64,000 nucleotides of DNA from Heliocidaris erythrogramma (GCA_025617745.1 CM046863.1:2108001-2172000), one strand, 5' to 3'. Positions 44,727 through 54,319 are shown, counted from the stretch's first letter. Numbers and translations: made by a program. Notes: generated by a model from the sequence alone, not told the origin.

Positions 44727-46405
44727 TCAGGGGTAGGTGACTCGCTCGTCAACTCACGTGGTTGCTTTCGAACGATGACATCATCCTGGCTATGTAGCTG
44801 GGATACATCAGTCACACTCTCTTCATCTAGTACTTGAGGAATGCCTGACGAATCACCTTCTGTGGCTACCAACGTTGAGGGCGCACTCAGCTCTCCCACA
44901 GTTGTCTCCTTTCTGACATCAGAATTGCCGCCTCGAGAAGATTCATCTTCCTCTTTGATGGATGACTCGCCGTCACTCGTCTCAGTGTACTTCCAGTTCG
45001 GATCCTCATCTCCAGGTTTCCTAACACCTGCAATATTTCCGATGACCAAATCATATAACGGGTTATCAATACATAATGCTGTCACATTACCTTGGAAATA
45101 TGGCGTACTTACATAAAGTGTTGCCACTGGCATCTGTCTAACTGTTCGGTCAATTAGCAAACAAAGCTTGCTTTGCCCTGTAAACTGAGCTTCCTGTACT
45201 AAACCTGTACGAATAATTACGCCACTACAACCTGAATCACGCAATACTGTTATTTTCTTGCCATTCACATTGCCATCACAAGTGGGCATATCTGCTTCTA
45301 CTGTGCAAGCCGTATAAAGCAATGGGATTTCATGGCCACACTGCAGCTTTACCGTAGCTGAATCGGGATAAACACCTTCCATCTCAGGTGTTGACGTTTC
45401 CGGACACACGCCGACTACGCATGCGTTCACAGTCTGCTTACGCGATTCCGAGCTTAACTTGCCTACACTATCTTTCAAACTACTACCTCTTTTGTGAGGA
45501 CACTTCGCCATAAAATGGCCTGATTTACCGCAAGTATAACAAGCTTTGGAAGGACTTTCCTCGCGCTGATCCTTAGCGTTACCGCCTTTCTCTTGACGAT
45601 ACTTCTCTTCACGGCGTACGCGTCTACTCGAGTCATTAGAACCTGAGCCGTGCGCACTCCGATATTGCTCCGCTAGCAAGATTAGCTCTTGAACGTTTTC
45701 AGGATTCCTTTCTCGCAGAAATACAGATAAAGAACGATCTGAAGTCTCATAAATGTGTTCACGAACAATTACATCCATCAATGCATCGAATGTCTTTGCT
45801 TTGCCGCTCAAATCAATGCAGCGCGTGACATAACGAATCAAACGGTTAGCATATTGGTAATAAGATTCTTCGCCGCCTTTCTTCGCCTCGCGAAAGCGTT
45901 TCCAATTACCTTCACTCGTAAGAGAAAAGTATTGCAATAGCATATTCTTAAGGAGATCATAATCGGTTGCCTCCTCTGCGCTTATTGAACAATAAACATC
46001 TAGAGCGGGGCCTGTCAACAAGTTGCCTAAAGCGGACGCCCAACATTCCTTTGGCCATCTACTTAAAGTAGCGTGCCGTTCGAAACGATCTATGTACGCA
46101 TCCAATTCGTCGGTTTTCGCTCGAAACGCTGGCATGCAGGGGATCTTACTAGTAAAGCCTTCAGATGCTATCCCACTATCTCTTCTACTTTCACTAATCT
46201 TTAAATCTAACTCCTTTTGTTTCGTAACCTCTTCTAGCCTTTTTCGATCATCTTCCCTCTTAAGTCTTCGCTCATCTCTTTCTAACTGTTCGTCTCTTCG
46301 TTTTTCTTCAAGAACCCTGTCACGTTCCTTACTTGCAAAGTCTAACAATTCTTTACCTTCAAATCCACACACTTTCCCGATTTCCAGAAACTTTTCCAAA
46401 TCCAT
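44633..46405 (-). CDS. gag-pro: LTR retrotransposon gag-protease polyprotein
   Basis: 590 codons, ATG 46403-46405, close to the primer-binding site. A charged Glu/Arg/Lys coiled coil spans residues ~25-75. A capsid-like helical region with FxxRFERHATLSRWP and LTGPALDVY lies at ~100-255 and resembles gags of other metazoan gypsy elements. A CCHC knuckle is formed by C289, C292, H297 and C302. The protease-like region has D390-S-G in place of the usual DTG/DSG, and YDLVIGN at ~451-457. The stop TAG lies at 44633-44635 and the pol frame overlaps by 94 nt in -1. I saw no classical XXXYYYZ slippery heptamer in the overlap. Confidence 0.9.
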   Translation of the reverse strand: MDLEKFLEIGKVCGFEGKELLDFASKERDRVLEEKRRDEQLERDERRLKREDDRKRLEEVTKQKELDLKISESRRDSGIASEGFTSKIPCMPAFRAKTDELDAYIDRFERHATLSRWPKECWASALGNLLTGPALDVYCSISAEEATDYDLLKNMLLQYFSLTSEGNWKRFREAKKGGEESYYQYANRLIRYVTRCIDLSGKAKTFDALMDVIVREHIYETSDRSLSVFLRERNPENVQELILLAEQYRSAHGSGSNDSSRRVRREEKYRQEKGGNAKDQREESPSKACYTCGKSGHFMAKCPHKRGSSLKDSVGKLSSESRKQTVNACVVGVCPETSTPEMEGVYPDSATVKLQCGHEIPLLYTACTVEADMPTCDGNVNGKKITVLRDSGCSGVIIRTGLVQEAQFTGQSKLCLLIDRTVRQMPVATLYVSTPYFQGNVTALCIDNPLYDLVIGNIAGVRKPGDEDPNWKYTETSDGESSIKEEDESSRGGNSDVRKETTVGELSAPSTLVATEGDSSGIPQVLDEESVTDVSQLHSQDDVIVRKQPRELTSESPTPEQMEQGAGVETRGMKRRKDRPFMSLGSSQQQ

Positions 46406-46462
46406 TTTTTAATTTGCCTTTGTTGTGAACAGTAATGCAATCAAATTATTTTCTCATCCCAA

Positions 46463-46475
46463 GGACAAGCCCCCA
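46463..46475 (-). promoter_or_regulatory. Primer-binding site, tRNA-Pro type
   Basis: The minus-strand sequence TGGGGGCTTGTCC starts two bases after the 5' LTR. It matches the first 13 bases of the known tRNA-Pro-complementary PBS except for one C-to-T change. Past that point the match weakens. Confidence 0.7.
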
Positions 46476-46477
46476 TT

Positions 46478-47645
46478 TGTCACAAGCCCAGTGCAGAAGC
46501 AAAGGACAAAAATACTCTAGAGAAAAATAATTGCCTAAGTACTGTTCACACAACAAATTACTAAAGTAGAAAATGGATTGGGATTACAAAAGCAAAGAAA
46601 ATATCTTTATTAAGATTTAAGTTTAACAAGTTTCATATCTCTGTAATGAAATGCATATTCAATAAATAATTGAAATCCAATAACTAAAGAGGTGATCAAT
46701 CTCATTAAAATAAAAGTCCTTAGCTGATATATTGTTGGGGCCCATTCGAGAATTCGACGAGTGTCGCTCAGTGAAGTATCCAAGAGTTCTCCCGGCAACA
46801 CCGATGACTCATGTCAGTGACGTCACTATGGAGACGATTCGCTCGCCGAAGCTCCTGTCCCGTACGTCGTTCTGTTCATACAAGAACCCTCAGCTCTACC
46901 AATACGTCTCGTTTCTTCTTACACGAAGTTCGAAACTAAAAACCCTACAACAAACAATAAACATGGAATCTCACCTCTAATATATTGATCCAATTAAGCA
47001 AAAAGCTTATGAATTTGTTTTGCAATAAATAGACAGTGATTATGTAATACATCATTACAAATTGACCGTACCCATCCCTAGTCAATAGAAACGTAACATT
47101 TGTAAAATATGCAACAGGTTTGTTTTCGTAAAATAAACCTATAAAACGGTAGTAATTTCAGGAAAGCAATATCAAGCTTTCAGAATATCTTAAGTAAACT
47201 TTCTTCATCGTTTTATACATTCATAAATACCCAGTAGGAAGTGATTTCAACTTACCACATATGTGGGTTAAGTAAACACAAACGAAATCATCAAAACTCC
47301 TTTTCTGATAGCAGCATAAACACGACTAACATGTCGATGCAGTACAACATTTTCCATTTAAGGCTGCTAAAATGGAGAAAAACGATGAAATTAGCCTTGC
47401 CTTTAAGGCGAAAGCAAAACGGGATAAAACAGGTCTGCTCCCTTCAAAATCAACACAACGTAATGCCCGAATTAGTCCAGTACACGAACGCAGTCAGATA
47501 TATCAGGGCGTAGTTCATTTCCCTAACAAAAGATGAGACCAAATAGTTTGCTCACGAAGCATTAACGAAAGTGTTCTCCTAGACTTTAATCTCCAGACTC
47601 TATAAAAGCTCACATACGAGTAAGGTCATCAATCCAACCGTGACA
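46478..47645 (-). repeat. 5' LTR, 1,168 bp
   Basis: TGTCAC...GTGACA ends. It contains the uninterrupted versions of all three insertion sites seen in the 3' LTR. It should carry the promoter; on the minus strand 'ctttta taga' near 47605 is TATA-like but not decisive. Confidence 0.93.
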
Positions 47646-47650
47646 TGTAT
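47646..47650. repeat. 5-bp target duplication TGTAT (right)
   Basis: Same five bases as 39948-39952. The corresponding place in the uninterrupted element at 63030-63932 reads 'tttacatgatttataaaaa'. Confidence 0.85.
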
Positions 47651-48215
47651 TATAAAAATTAAATCTTTATAATGATACTTTTAAATTGTCTGGTTTTGCT
47701 TAACAAAAATCTTGGGTTTGCCAAACAGAGCAGAACATAATATATGCAGCATGCATTCTGACTTTTCAAGTCCATTATCCGAAAGCAGGTGAATGCATAG
47801 TTTGCCGCTATAGATGCTCAGGGAAGAAGCATCCATAAAATTTGAATTAATTTGCTCCGTCCCATACGTCCAGTATCGAGAAAATAGATTTCTATTAAGC
47901 GAATATCGATTTTCAACAGAAATATATATAAGGAAATCTTCAGTTTAAAAATAAATTTTTAATCTCAAATGGGTTTTTAATTTTGAAAAAGGCAATTGAG
48001 CATTTGGATTAAGAAAATCTTCTTGTACACATAAACAAAATGGCAGCCCCCATGTGCTGCTAGCAGACGATACATATTGCTAGCAGATGGTAAATTTTGC
48101 TCAGAAAATCTTGATTCGTATCGATCTCGTATATTTTGACGCGAAGCCATATAGTCTAACAAGTAGGAATAAATAACACCTATCATCTTTATTTTTGAGC
48201 GTAATTCTCCTTTAA

Positions 48216-48980
48216 GGTTAGATATTATTACTCTATCAATAAGCAAAGAACAAGCGTTTTATTCATTTCTTTCTCTTTCAATTTTAGAAAAATTGATTTG
48301 ATAGTTTGTAATAGGAAGTGAATGAAAGCAATATTGAACAAGACAAAGACGAACATTTTAGATCGTATTCCATATTACGATGACAGATTATATTCCTGTA
48401 TAGCAGTAGTCATGAACGAATATACAGACTGATTGATGTTTTCAACGATCTATCAGCCATTTGCTTAATGGCGGTGATTAAAAGAAAATCTGAAAAAATA
48501 AAATCAGCGTTGCAAACCATCTACTGTTTTCATTTCTAACTAGTTTGACTACCCATGGAATTTGGATTTGAGTGACAGCAAATAGCATAGAGAAAGGTAA
48601 CATATTTCCAAGTATATTTCCATAGAGATCTATTTTTAGAACGTGCAGATATTGAATACAATTTCATGAAGCGGGTGCAACATACGTAAAAATGATGTGT
48701 AGTTGGAAAGGGGATAGACAATAAATGAACAATGGTGAAGTAAGATAGAAATAGAGATAGAGAAAGAGAAATGGAGAGAGAGAGAGAGAGAGTGGGTTGG
48801 GAGAGCAATGGGAAGAGGGAAGAGGGATAATACAGAGAGAAAGAGAGGCGAGGGATATTGGCAATACCATAATTATTTTGATGGATAAAAGGCAGCCTAT
48901 AGATTTTGGAAAAAAATAAAATCTGTATCATTATGATGACATTTAATTGACTTTAACGTTACCACAGCTTATAATGATCA
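48216..48980. other. No gene seen; (GA)n at ~48770-48795
   Basis: AT-rich with a purine-rich GA tract between about 48745 and 48850. The pyrimidine strand gives a Ser/Leu/Phe-rich open frame that is a simple-sequence artefact. Confidence 0.5.
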
Positions 48981-49060
48981 CAGTATTTCAGAATAATATT
49001 TTTTTTTCTTCAAATAAACGTTTTCTGGAAATTAATCTTCACTGCTAGTACTAAGGCTCT
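48981..49060 (+). repeat. Direct repeat of 50505-50585
   Basis: 'caaataaacgttttctgg' and 'attaatcttcactgc' occur in both. Downstream blocks such as 'gatatgctaatttttcacag' and 'acacccattcaaca' also recur (49081-49125 and 50599-50640), so the duplicated unit is about 150 bp. Confidence 0.85.
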
Positions 49061-49138
49061 GCCTCAGACGAAACTACTGCTGATATGCTAATTTTTCACA
49101 GGCAACAACACCCATTCAACATTCAACACTATCATCTG

Positions 49139-49216
49139 AGTGGGTATTCCCACCGGATCTATTTTGATCCCGAATGGCATGCATAGGGTATTTGCTTGGC
49201 ATACCAAACCACTTAT
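49139..49216 (-). repeat. Duplicated segment, possible exon fragment (copy 1)
   Basis: Near-identical to 51399-51482, sharing 'gtgggtattcccaccggatc', 'tattttgatcccgaatggca' and 'gcataccaaaccacttattc'. On the minus strand it would encode MPFGIKIDPVGIPT. It could be a duplicated exon or a non-coding repeat. Confidence 0.6.
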
Positions 49217-50090
49217 TCAAGAGTGAGTGTATAATGTGCTTGGAACAGACAATCAAAATATGGGTATTTACACGAACCCTAAAAGAGCTATGCTATGTTG
49301 TGCAGCAGTATACCGCGGAGGTCATACGACTCTACCCAATGACGTCAGTGCTAATTTGCATAGAAAAGTAAACAAGCTAGGATTTTGCCGAAAGTGGACT
49401 GCGAGACAATTTCAAACCCTTAAAAAGGTGATTTTTATTTTAAAACAAATGCATTTTCTAGTTGAGCTATTTGAAAAGTTTAAACAGGGTTGTTTTCTTT
49501 GATACACAGATTTCAATATTACCAAATAAAAACGCATACCACTTCTTTTCTCAATATGAGCTCTTTAACCAATCAGCTCACGAGTTTTAAGGAACGGTCC
49601 CAAAACCTCTACTTTTCCCCCTTTTTCGCCAAAACGGGACATAATTTGGACAATCGATTGCCAGATTCTTGATTAGAAAGCAAAAATACATGGAACCAGC
49701 TCCCATTTTCTCTCTAATTTAGTAAACGCACACTGTACATATGGGGGGGGGGGGGGGGGGAGGTGTATTTATGTACGTAATACTAGAGAAGCATCGATGA
49801 AGAATATGACGAGCCAATATTTGATAAATGCAAAGTTTTATTTTGATCTGATCAAAGTTAAGATGAGAGATAAAAGACAATAAATGAATACCGATGGGAT
49901 CTAAATAAAGAATATAAATAGATTTACAGTTCTCTGATAAATATCTAACAGCACTGTTTAGTAAATGAGATTATTTGTGTATTTATCCATACAGCCTTTA
50001 AGAAAAATATTTTTCCCGTTGTTTTGTTTCTCTTGAAAAACATTAAACCCTTGATAAAATCACTGTGTTTTTTCATGTACATGACTTATT
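49217..50090. repeat. No gene seen; contains the second copy of the 37848 repeat at 49727-49996
   Basis: 49727-49996 matches 37848-38095 in direct orientation, with a G run at 49743-49760. The rest shows no coding signal. Confidence 0.7.
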
Positions 50091-50500
50091 TAAAGGCCAA
50101 GTCCACCCTAATATCAAGTTGATTTGAATACATAGAGTAAAATTAAACAAGCGTAACAGTGAAAATGTCACTGAAATCGGATGTAAACTAAGAAAGTTAC
50201 GGCATTTTGAACTTTTGCATTATTTCATGAAACAGTGATATGCATAGCATGGGCGGTATGGAAATGAGTGAACCGATGATGTCACACACTCACTTTTCCT
50301 TATGTAATTTTATTACATGACATTTCAAATATTTCAATTTTTATAGATGTGATAATAAAGAATCCGTTCCTTGTATGAAAATAAGTTACAATAATGATGA
50401 TTTTACATGTTCCATATGGAGTCAAAACATGTTTTACATTATTGAAGCAAAAACAAATGAAATATATGATATAATAAAATACATAAGGAAAAGTGAATGA
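50091..50500 (+). repeat. Dispersed echinoderm-like repeat 'aaaggccaagtccaccc'
   Basis: Starts 'aaaggccaagtccaccctaa' and continues 'gttgatttgaatacatagag', 'gaaatcggatgtaaactaag' and 'gatgatgtcacacactcac'. From memory this resembles a very common sea urchin repeat. The segment near 50287-50325 pairs with 50462-50499 as an inverted repeat ('cacttttccttatgta' and its complement). Confidence 0.65.
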
Positions 50501-50885
50501 TAACAGCATTTCAGAATGATATTTTTTTTTCAAATAAACGTTTTCTGGAAATTAATCTTCACTGCAAGTAAAAGCTGTGCTTCATACGAAAGTACTGCTG
50601 ATATGCTAATTTTTCACAGGCAACAACACCCATTCAACAGATGCCTATTTCACAACACTATCATCTCAAGAAAAGGTATGAAAACACGATTGCAAGACTT
50701 GAAAAATCAAACTGAGGCAATTTTAATGACCTCGTCCATCACCTATTGAAATGTGTGAACATTACAATGACGCATTTATCACGGAATCCGAATATCAATT
50801 GTATGTATGGTATTGAAATTGCCCTTGAGTTGACTTTTCGAAAGTATTTGCGATCTTCTTTGAATTAAAACATGTATCAATGATA

Positions 50886-51235
50886 CAGGGGCGGATCCAG
50901 TATTTGTTAAAAGAGGGGGCACAAAAATGAAAAAGTAGACCCGTATTTTTTTGGTCTCGCCAGCTTCTCGAAAAGTCGATCAGTTGGGGGGGGGGGGGGG
51001 AGGGGTACCGCCAAACCTTCCAAATTCGCTCAGTAGGGGGTTACGGGGGTCCAGTTTCCCTCCATAATTTCCTGACAAGCAAAAAAAAAAGGTCTTCATT
51101 CGAAGGGGGGGGGGGGGGGAGGCACAATCGACAAAATGGCGGATCGTCTGTGGTCAAAATGCATACTTTTCTTCCAAAGGGGGAGGGGGGGGGGCACGGG
51201 CCGGAAGTGCCCCCCCCCCCCTGGATCCGCCAATG
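50886..51235. mobile_element. hAT-like MITE, 350 bp, 8-bp duplication
   Basis: A perfect 8-bp duplication CAATGATA lies at 50878-50885 and 51236-51243. The ends are 'caggggcggatccag' and, inverted, 'cattggcggatccag'. Both 8-bp duplication and CA...TG-type ends fit hAT. The interior is non-coding, with G runs at 50986-51000, 51106-51119 and 51181-51194 and a C run at 51210-51221. Confidence 0.88.
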
Positions 51236-51243
51236 CAATGATA

Positions 51244-51482
51244 TACATTTTAGGGTTCCTTGTTAGATGCAAACACATAAAATACGAAATTCCCTGACAA
51301 TGCACACCGTCCACAAAACCCCGAGGACGTATCACGTCTGTGTATTCTTTAATGGAGACTTCGTGCATATTTCCGTTTTTCCCCCATGGCACGTGTAGAG
51401 TGGGTATTCCCACCGGATCTATTTTGATCCCGAATGGCATGCATAAGGTATTTGCTTGGCATACCAAACCACTTATTCAAGG
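51244..51482 (-). other. Possible exon with duplicated 5' part (copy 2)
   Basis: On the minus strand a frame from 51467 to about 51250 reads MPFGIKIDPVGIPT, then GKNGNMHEVSIKEYTDVIRP, then RGFVDGVHCQGISYF. The composition looks more protein-like than surrounding frames, and the first ~80 bp are duplicated at 49139-49216. No family was recognised and no splice sites were confirmed. Confidence 0.3.
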
Positions 51483-52000
51483 TTGCGACGATTTTTTTTT
51501 TCGCCAGAGCTCCGAAAATCGCTCAGTTGGGGGGGGGGGGGGGGCGTTATGGGGTCCACTTTCCCCTCCATAATGCATTTTAAACGGGGGGAGGGGGGCA
51601 CAATCGAAAATATAATAATATTCCGACAAAAAATTATTTATAGCTAATTCAACATAAGTTTATAGTCCATGCCACTTCATATATTGTGTTGCCCCGTTTA
51701 TTCTTTGGAACTAAGCATAGATAAATCAAAACAATTTGATGGCATTGTATAACTACCGACAAACTTGCAACGTACTGACAAAACTCAAGCAAAGGCATTA
51801 TTGGGGGGGGGGGGGGGGTATTGCCAAGTATTAGTGTATGCATCAGTAATAAAAATGAGACCAGTTTAAGCTTGGTTGATACGATGACTCACGGCATCAT
51901 GCTTGGTCTAATCTTTGCGGCTCTACTGGCTCTGTCGAATAGTGCCCTGACTGCGAGAAGCCAACACACGCGTGCATATGGCGTGCATATGGCAAGCCAT
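51483..52000. other. No gene seen; G-run-rich
   Basis: G runs at about 51530-51544 and 51804-51818. 51600-51900 shows no coding signal. Inverted blocks 'ggcaagccat' at 51991 and 'ggcttgccat' at 53836 mark the outer edges of the nested palindrome. Confidence 0.45.
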
Positions 52001-52015
52001 ATAACAATTTAAAGT

Positions 52016-52310
52016 GATTTTGTGATATCACAAATTCGAATTTGTGATTACACAAATTGATTTTTGGATATCACAAATTCCCACTGGTTTATCACATAAA
52101 CCTAATTTGTGAATATCTTAATATCACAAATCCGATTTCTTGATATAAAAAATTGGGTTGATGTGATAAACCTATGAGAATTTGTGATATCATAAATTCG
52201 AATTCGTGATATCACAAAATCGAATTCGTGATATCACAAATTCGAATCCTTGATATCACATATTCCATTGTGTGATATCACCAATTCGAATTCATGATAT
52301 CACAAATTTA
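52016..52310. repeat. Short-period palindromic repeat of TGATATCAC and AATTCGAATT
   Basis: At least ten copies of 'gatatcacaaattcgaa' or close variants lie head-to-tail with partial palindromes. They also appear once at the far right arm near 53793-53810. They look like subterminal motifs of the outer element. Confidence 0.85.
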
Positions 52311-52918
52311 ATTCACACGTTATTCCCCCGATAGCAGAAAGTGTTAAAAAATGGCGTGATATTTACGTCGCGGTTTTCGTCTTTTTTACGTAATGTAATT
52401 ACGTCAATAAGACGACAACTTGCACCAACGCAAGACGTCAAGAGGCCGTCTTATTTTGACGTCATCTCTACGTCTTCATTCCTCTTCCCTGATAGCGGAA
52501 AGTGTTAAAAATGACGTGATATTTACGTCGCGGTTTTCGTCTTTTTTACGTCATGTAATTACGTCAATAAGACGACAACTTGCACCAACGCAAGACGTCA
52601 AGAGGACGTCTTATTTTGACGTCATCTCTACGTCTTCATTCCTCTTCCCTGATAGCGGAAAGTGTTAAAAATGACGTGATATTTACGTCGCGGTTTTCGT
52701 CTTTTTTACGTCATGTAATTACGTCAATAAGACGACAACTTGCACCAACGCAAGACGTCAATAGGACGTCTTATTTTGACGTCATCTCTACGTCTTATAC
52801 ACTGTAAAAACTAAAGTGCTCCTTTTAGGGGTATGTATAGTGACTGCACCTAAAATGCTGTTTATAACACTTGTAGTGTGCTAATTTACCAGCCAAAAAA
52901 AAAAAATTAAGAAATGTG

Positions 52919-52995
52919 ACCGTGGCGAGCCTCGAACCAGGTTCCGCTGATTGAGAGGCGCTGACGTTACCGATGGACTAACAAATGCTTCTTGC
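52919..52995 (-). repeat. tRNA-like sequence, left
   Basis: On the minus strand: A-box-like 'ttagtccatcggtaacg', then a B-box-like 'ggttcgaggctc' next to 'cgccacggtcac'. The B box departs from GGTTCGANTCC, so it is probably a tRNA-derived repeat and not a gene. Confidence 0.55.
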
Positions 52996-53093
52996 AATCC
53001 AGCTTAGTTATGGGAGTCAAGTAGATAACATGAACTATGTGGTGTCGTAAATTCACTATGTAACAATATGATCTGCTCTAAATCGTACAATGT

Positions 53094-53160
53094 GAGTTAG
53101 TCTAGTGGTAATGCCAGCAATTCTCGATCAGCGGACCCTGGTTCGAAGCTCGCCCAAATC
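53094..53160 (+). repeat. tRNA-like sequence, right
   Basis: On the plus strand: A-box-like 'ttagtctagtggtaatgcc', then 'gatcagcggaccctggttcg' and 'aagctcgccc'. It resembles the left copy in opposite orientation, sharing 'gatcagcgga' and 'ctggttcga'. Confidence 0.55.
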
Positions 53161-53846
53161 ATTTTTTTTATGAATGTTTAGCAGTTTAAGGATCCGGTCC
53201 AGCTCCCGTGAAAGTGCTGAAATAGCACGCTGTGTGCATTCAATAGCACTCTGAGTGCAGTCCCTATGCATGCCCTCAAAAAGTGCTATATACAGCACTT
53301 CGGTTTTTACAGTGTCCAGATGACGTCAAAATAAGACGTCCTCTTGACGTCTTGCGTTGGTGCAAGTTGTCGTCTTATTGACGTAATTACAGGACGTAAA
53401 AAAGACGAAAACCATGACGTAAATATCACGTAATTTTTACCACTTTCTGCTATCAGGGTTGAGCATTAATTTAGTGCAGAAATTCAGCGGTGTATTCGAG
53501 CGTTAGTTTAGTGCTCGAATTCACTTGGTATTCGAGCATTAGTTTTAAGTGCAGAATGTAGTATAAGTTTGAATAAAAATAGAAACAGAGTTTTCGCATC
53601 CATATCCTTCACTGTAAACGATTTAAAAATAATTTTAGAGGAATTGATACATGCAAATTGATTGGCAACATATCAAGCATTCAATTAATAACATGTTGTC
53701 AATTTAAATGAAACCCGCCAAGCTGATTCATATATTTTCGAGTTTTCATTGTTTAATGTAAATATATTTGTTTTGATTAAAAATATCAAAAAATTCGAAT
53801 TCGTGATATCAAAAAATCACTTTAAGTAGTAATAAGGCTTGCCATA

Positions 53847-54007
53847 CGTGCATGCTAGCTGCTGCCATGTGTCGACATTTTGACCAAGCCTACTTAGATC
53901 AAATCATGCAGTATGATTAACGGATATGCTATTTGTCAGGAAGTCACGTGTCTGTTGGTAATGTAATGTGTAAAAATTGCATCCTACACGCGCATATACG
54001 TACAAAC
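53847..54007 (+). promoter_or_regulatory. Possible 5' region of the 54008 exon
   Basis: Sequence between the transposon edge and a well-placed ATG. No TATA box was seen. The frame is open upstream to 53933, but the ATG at 54008 has the better context. Confidence 0.3.
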
Positions 54008-54207
54008 ATGGCGTCAGCGATCGGGATCGCTTCCCTCACTTTCTCCGTTGTAGGAAAAGCTGCAGACTTGATAAAGCTAATCAAACAGGTGGAGGGTTTT
54101 AAGAAAAGAAAGGAAGACTTAGAGGGAAACATCAACGCGATAACTAACTTGTTGAATGACTTTTCTGAAGACCTTCCAACGAACAACGGTGGAGAAGCAT
54201 GCCGCAA
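54008..54207 (+). CDS. Candidate first coding exon of a host gene, amphipathic helical N-terminus
   Basis: ATG 54008-54010 sits in a strong context (ACAAACATGGCG: A at -3, G at +4). The reading frame gives MASAIGIASLTFSVVGKAAD, then LIKLIKQVEGFKKRKEDLEG, then a helical stretch INAITNLLNDFSEDL. A donor CAA|GTATGT at 54208 would end the exon in phase 2. The pattern (short Ala/Ile/Val-rich helix, then charged helix) resembles the N-terminal helical bundles of STAND/HeLo-type defence proteins, but the similarity is only of style. No following exon was recognised downstream, where repeats begin at 54.3 kb, so the intron would be long. Confidence 0.45.
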
Positions 54208-54319
54208 GTATGTAGCTGTACATTCGCTTTGACAGTGAAAATAAATGTCAGTACAGTAGACATAGACAATGCTTGATATGTTTAGACACTTAAAGGATGA
54301 AACATTTGTTTATATATTT

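Larger units (their letters stand above)
39953..47645 (-). mobile_element. Ty3/gypsy-class LTR retrotransposon with Gmr1-type domain order, 7,693 bp
   Basis: LTRs flank the element (left = 3' LTR, right = 5' LTR), with TGTCAC...GTGACA ends and a 5-bp duplication. The coding order on the minus strand is gag and protease in one ORF, then integrase, reverse transcriptase and RNase H in a second ORF. Integrase before RT is the copia-like order, but the RT belongs to the gypsy type. This combination is known from Gmr1-like elements, first described in Atlantic cod. Both ORFs are full length, but the first RT catalytic Asp is changed. Three small elements sit inside the 3' LTR. Confidence 0.93.
39669..48211. 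mobile_element. TTAA-target TIR element split by the LTR retrotransposon
   Basis: The left part is 39669-39952 and the right part is 47651-48211, together about 845 bp. TTAA flanks both ends (39665-39668 and 48212-48215). The TIRs are 'aggagaattaacccc' and, at the other end, 'gcgtaattctcct'. Both parts match the uninterrupted copy at 63030-63932 in order. The element is non-coding and was present before the LTR retrotransposon arrived. Confidence 0.88.
52799..53315. mobile_element. ACACTGTAAAAAC-TIR element with two divergent tRNA-like sequences, 517 bp
   Basis: The TIRs 'acactgtaaaaac' and 'gtttttacagtgt' are followed by 'aagtgct' in both arms. The interior has a tRNA-like sequence on each strand, pointing outward. 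A target duplication was not found, perhaps because the element sits at the centre of the surrounding palindrome. Confidence 0.82.
52326..53458. mobile_element. GACGTC-rich element: three direct units plus one inverted unit
   Basis: A 160-bp unit occurs at about 52326, 52486 and 52646 in direct order, then inverted at 53317-53458. Shared blocks are 'gatagcggaaagtg', 'gacgtgatatttacgtcgcg', 'cgacaacttgcaccaacgca' and 'agaggacgtcttattttgac'. The outer ends 'cgatagcagaaagtg' and 'cactttctgctatcaggg' are inverted. Each unit has seven to nine ACGT or GACGTC motifs. Confidence 0.85.
51990..53846. mobile_element. Outer inverted-repeat element with nested inner elements
   Basis: The left end ('atggcaagccatataacaat', then 'aaagtgattttgtgatatca') pairs with the right end ('gatatcaaaaaatcacttta', then 'aggcttgccatacg'). 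The arms share AAAGTGATTTT, TGATATCAC and AATTCGAATT. Inside lies a second inverted-repeat element at 52326-53458 and, inside that, a third at 52799-53315. No transposase gene is present. Confidence 0.75.

Noticed and set aside
41826..46405. An infectious retrovirus with envelope
   Set aside because: No third ORF follows pol before the 3' LTR, and the domain order and gag type match a retrotransposon.
48536..48931. Ser/Leu-rich membrane-like protein
   Set aside because: The hydrophobic stretch comes from a (GA)n/(TC)n tract; no start context or family support.
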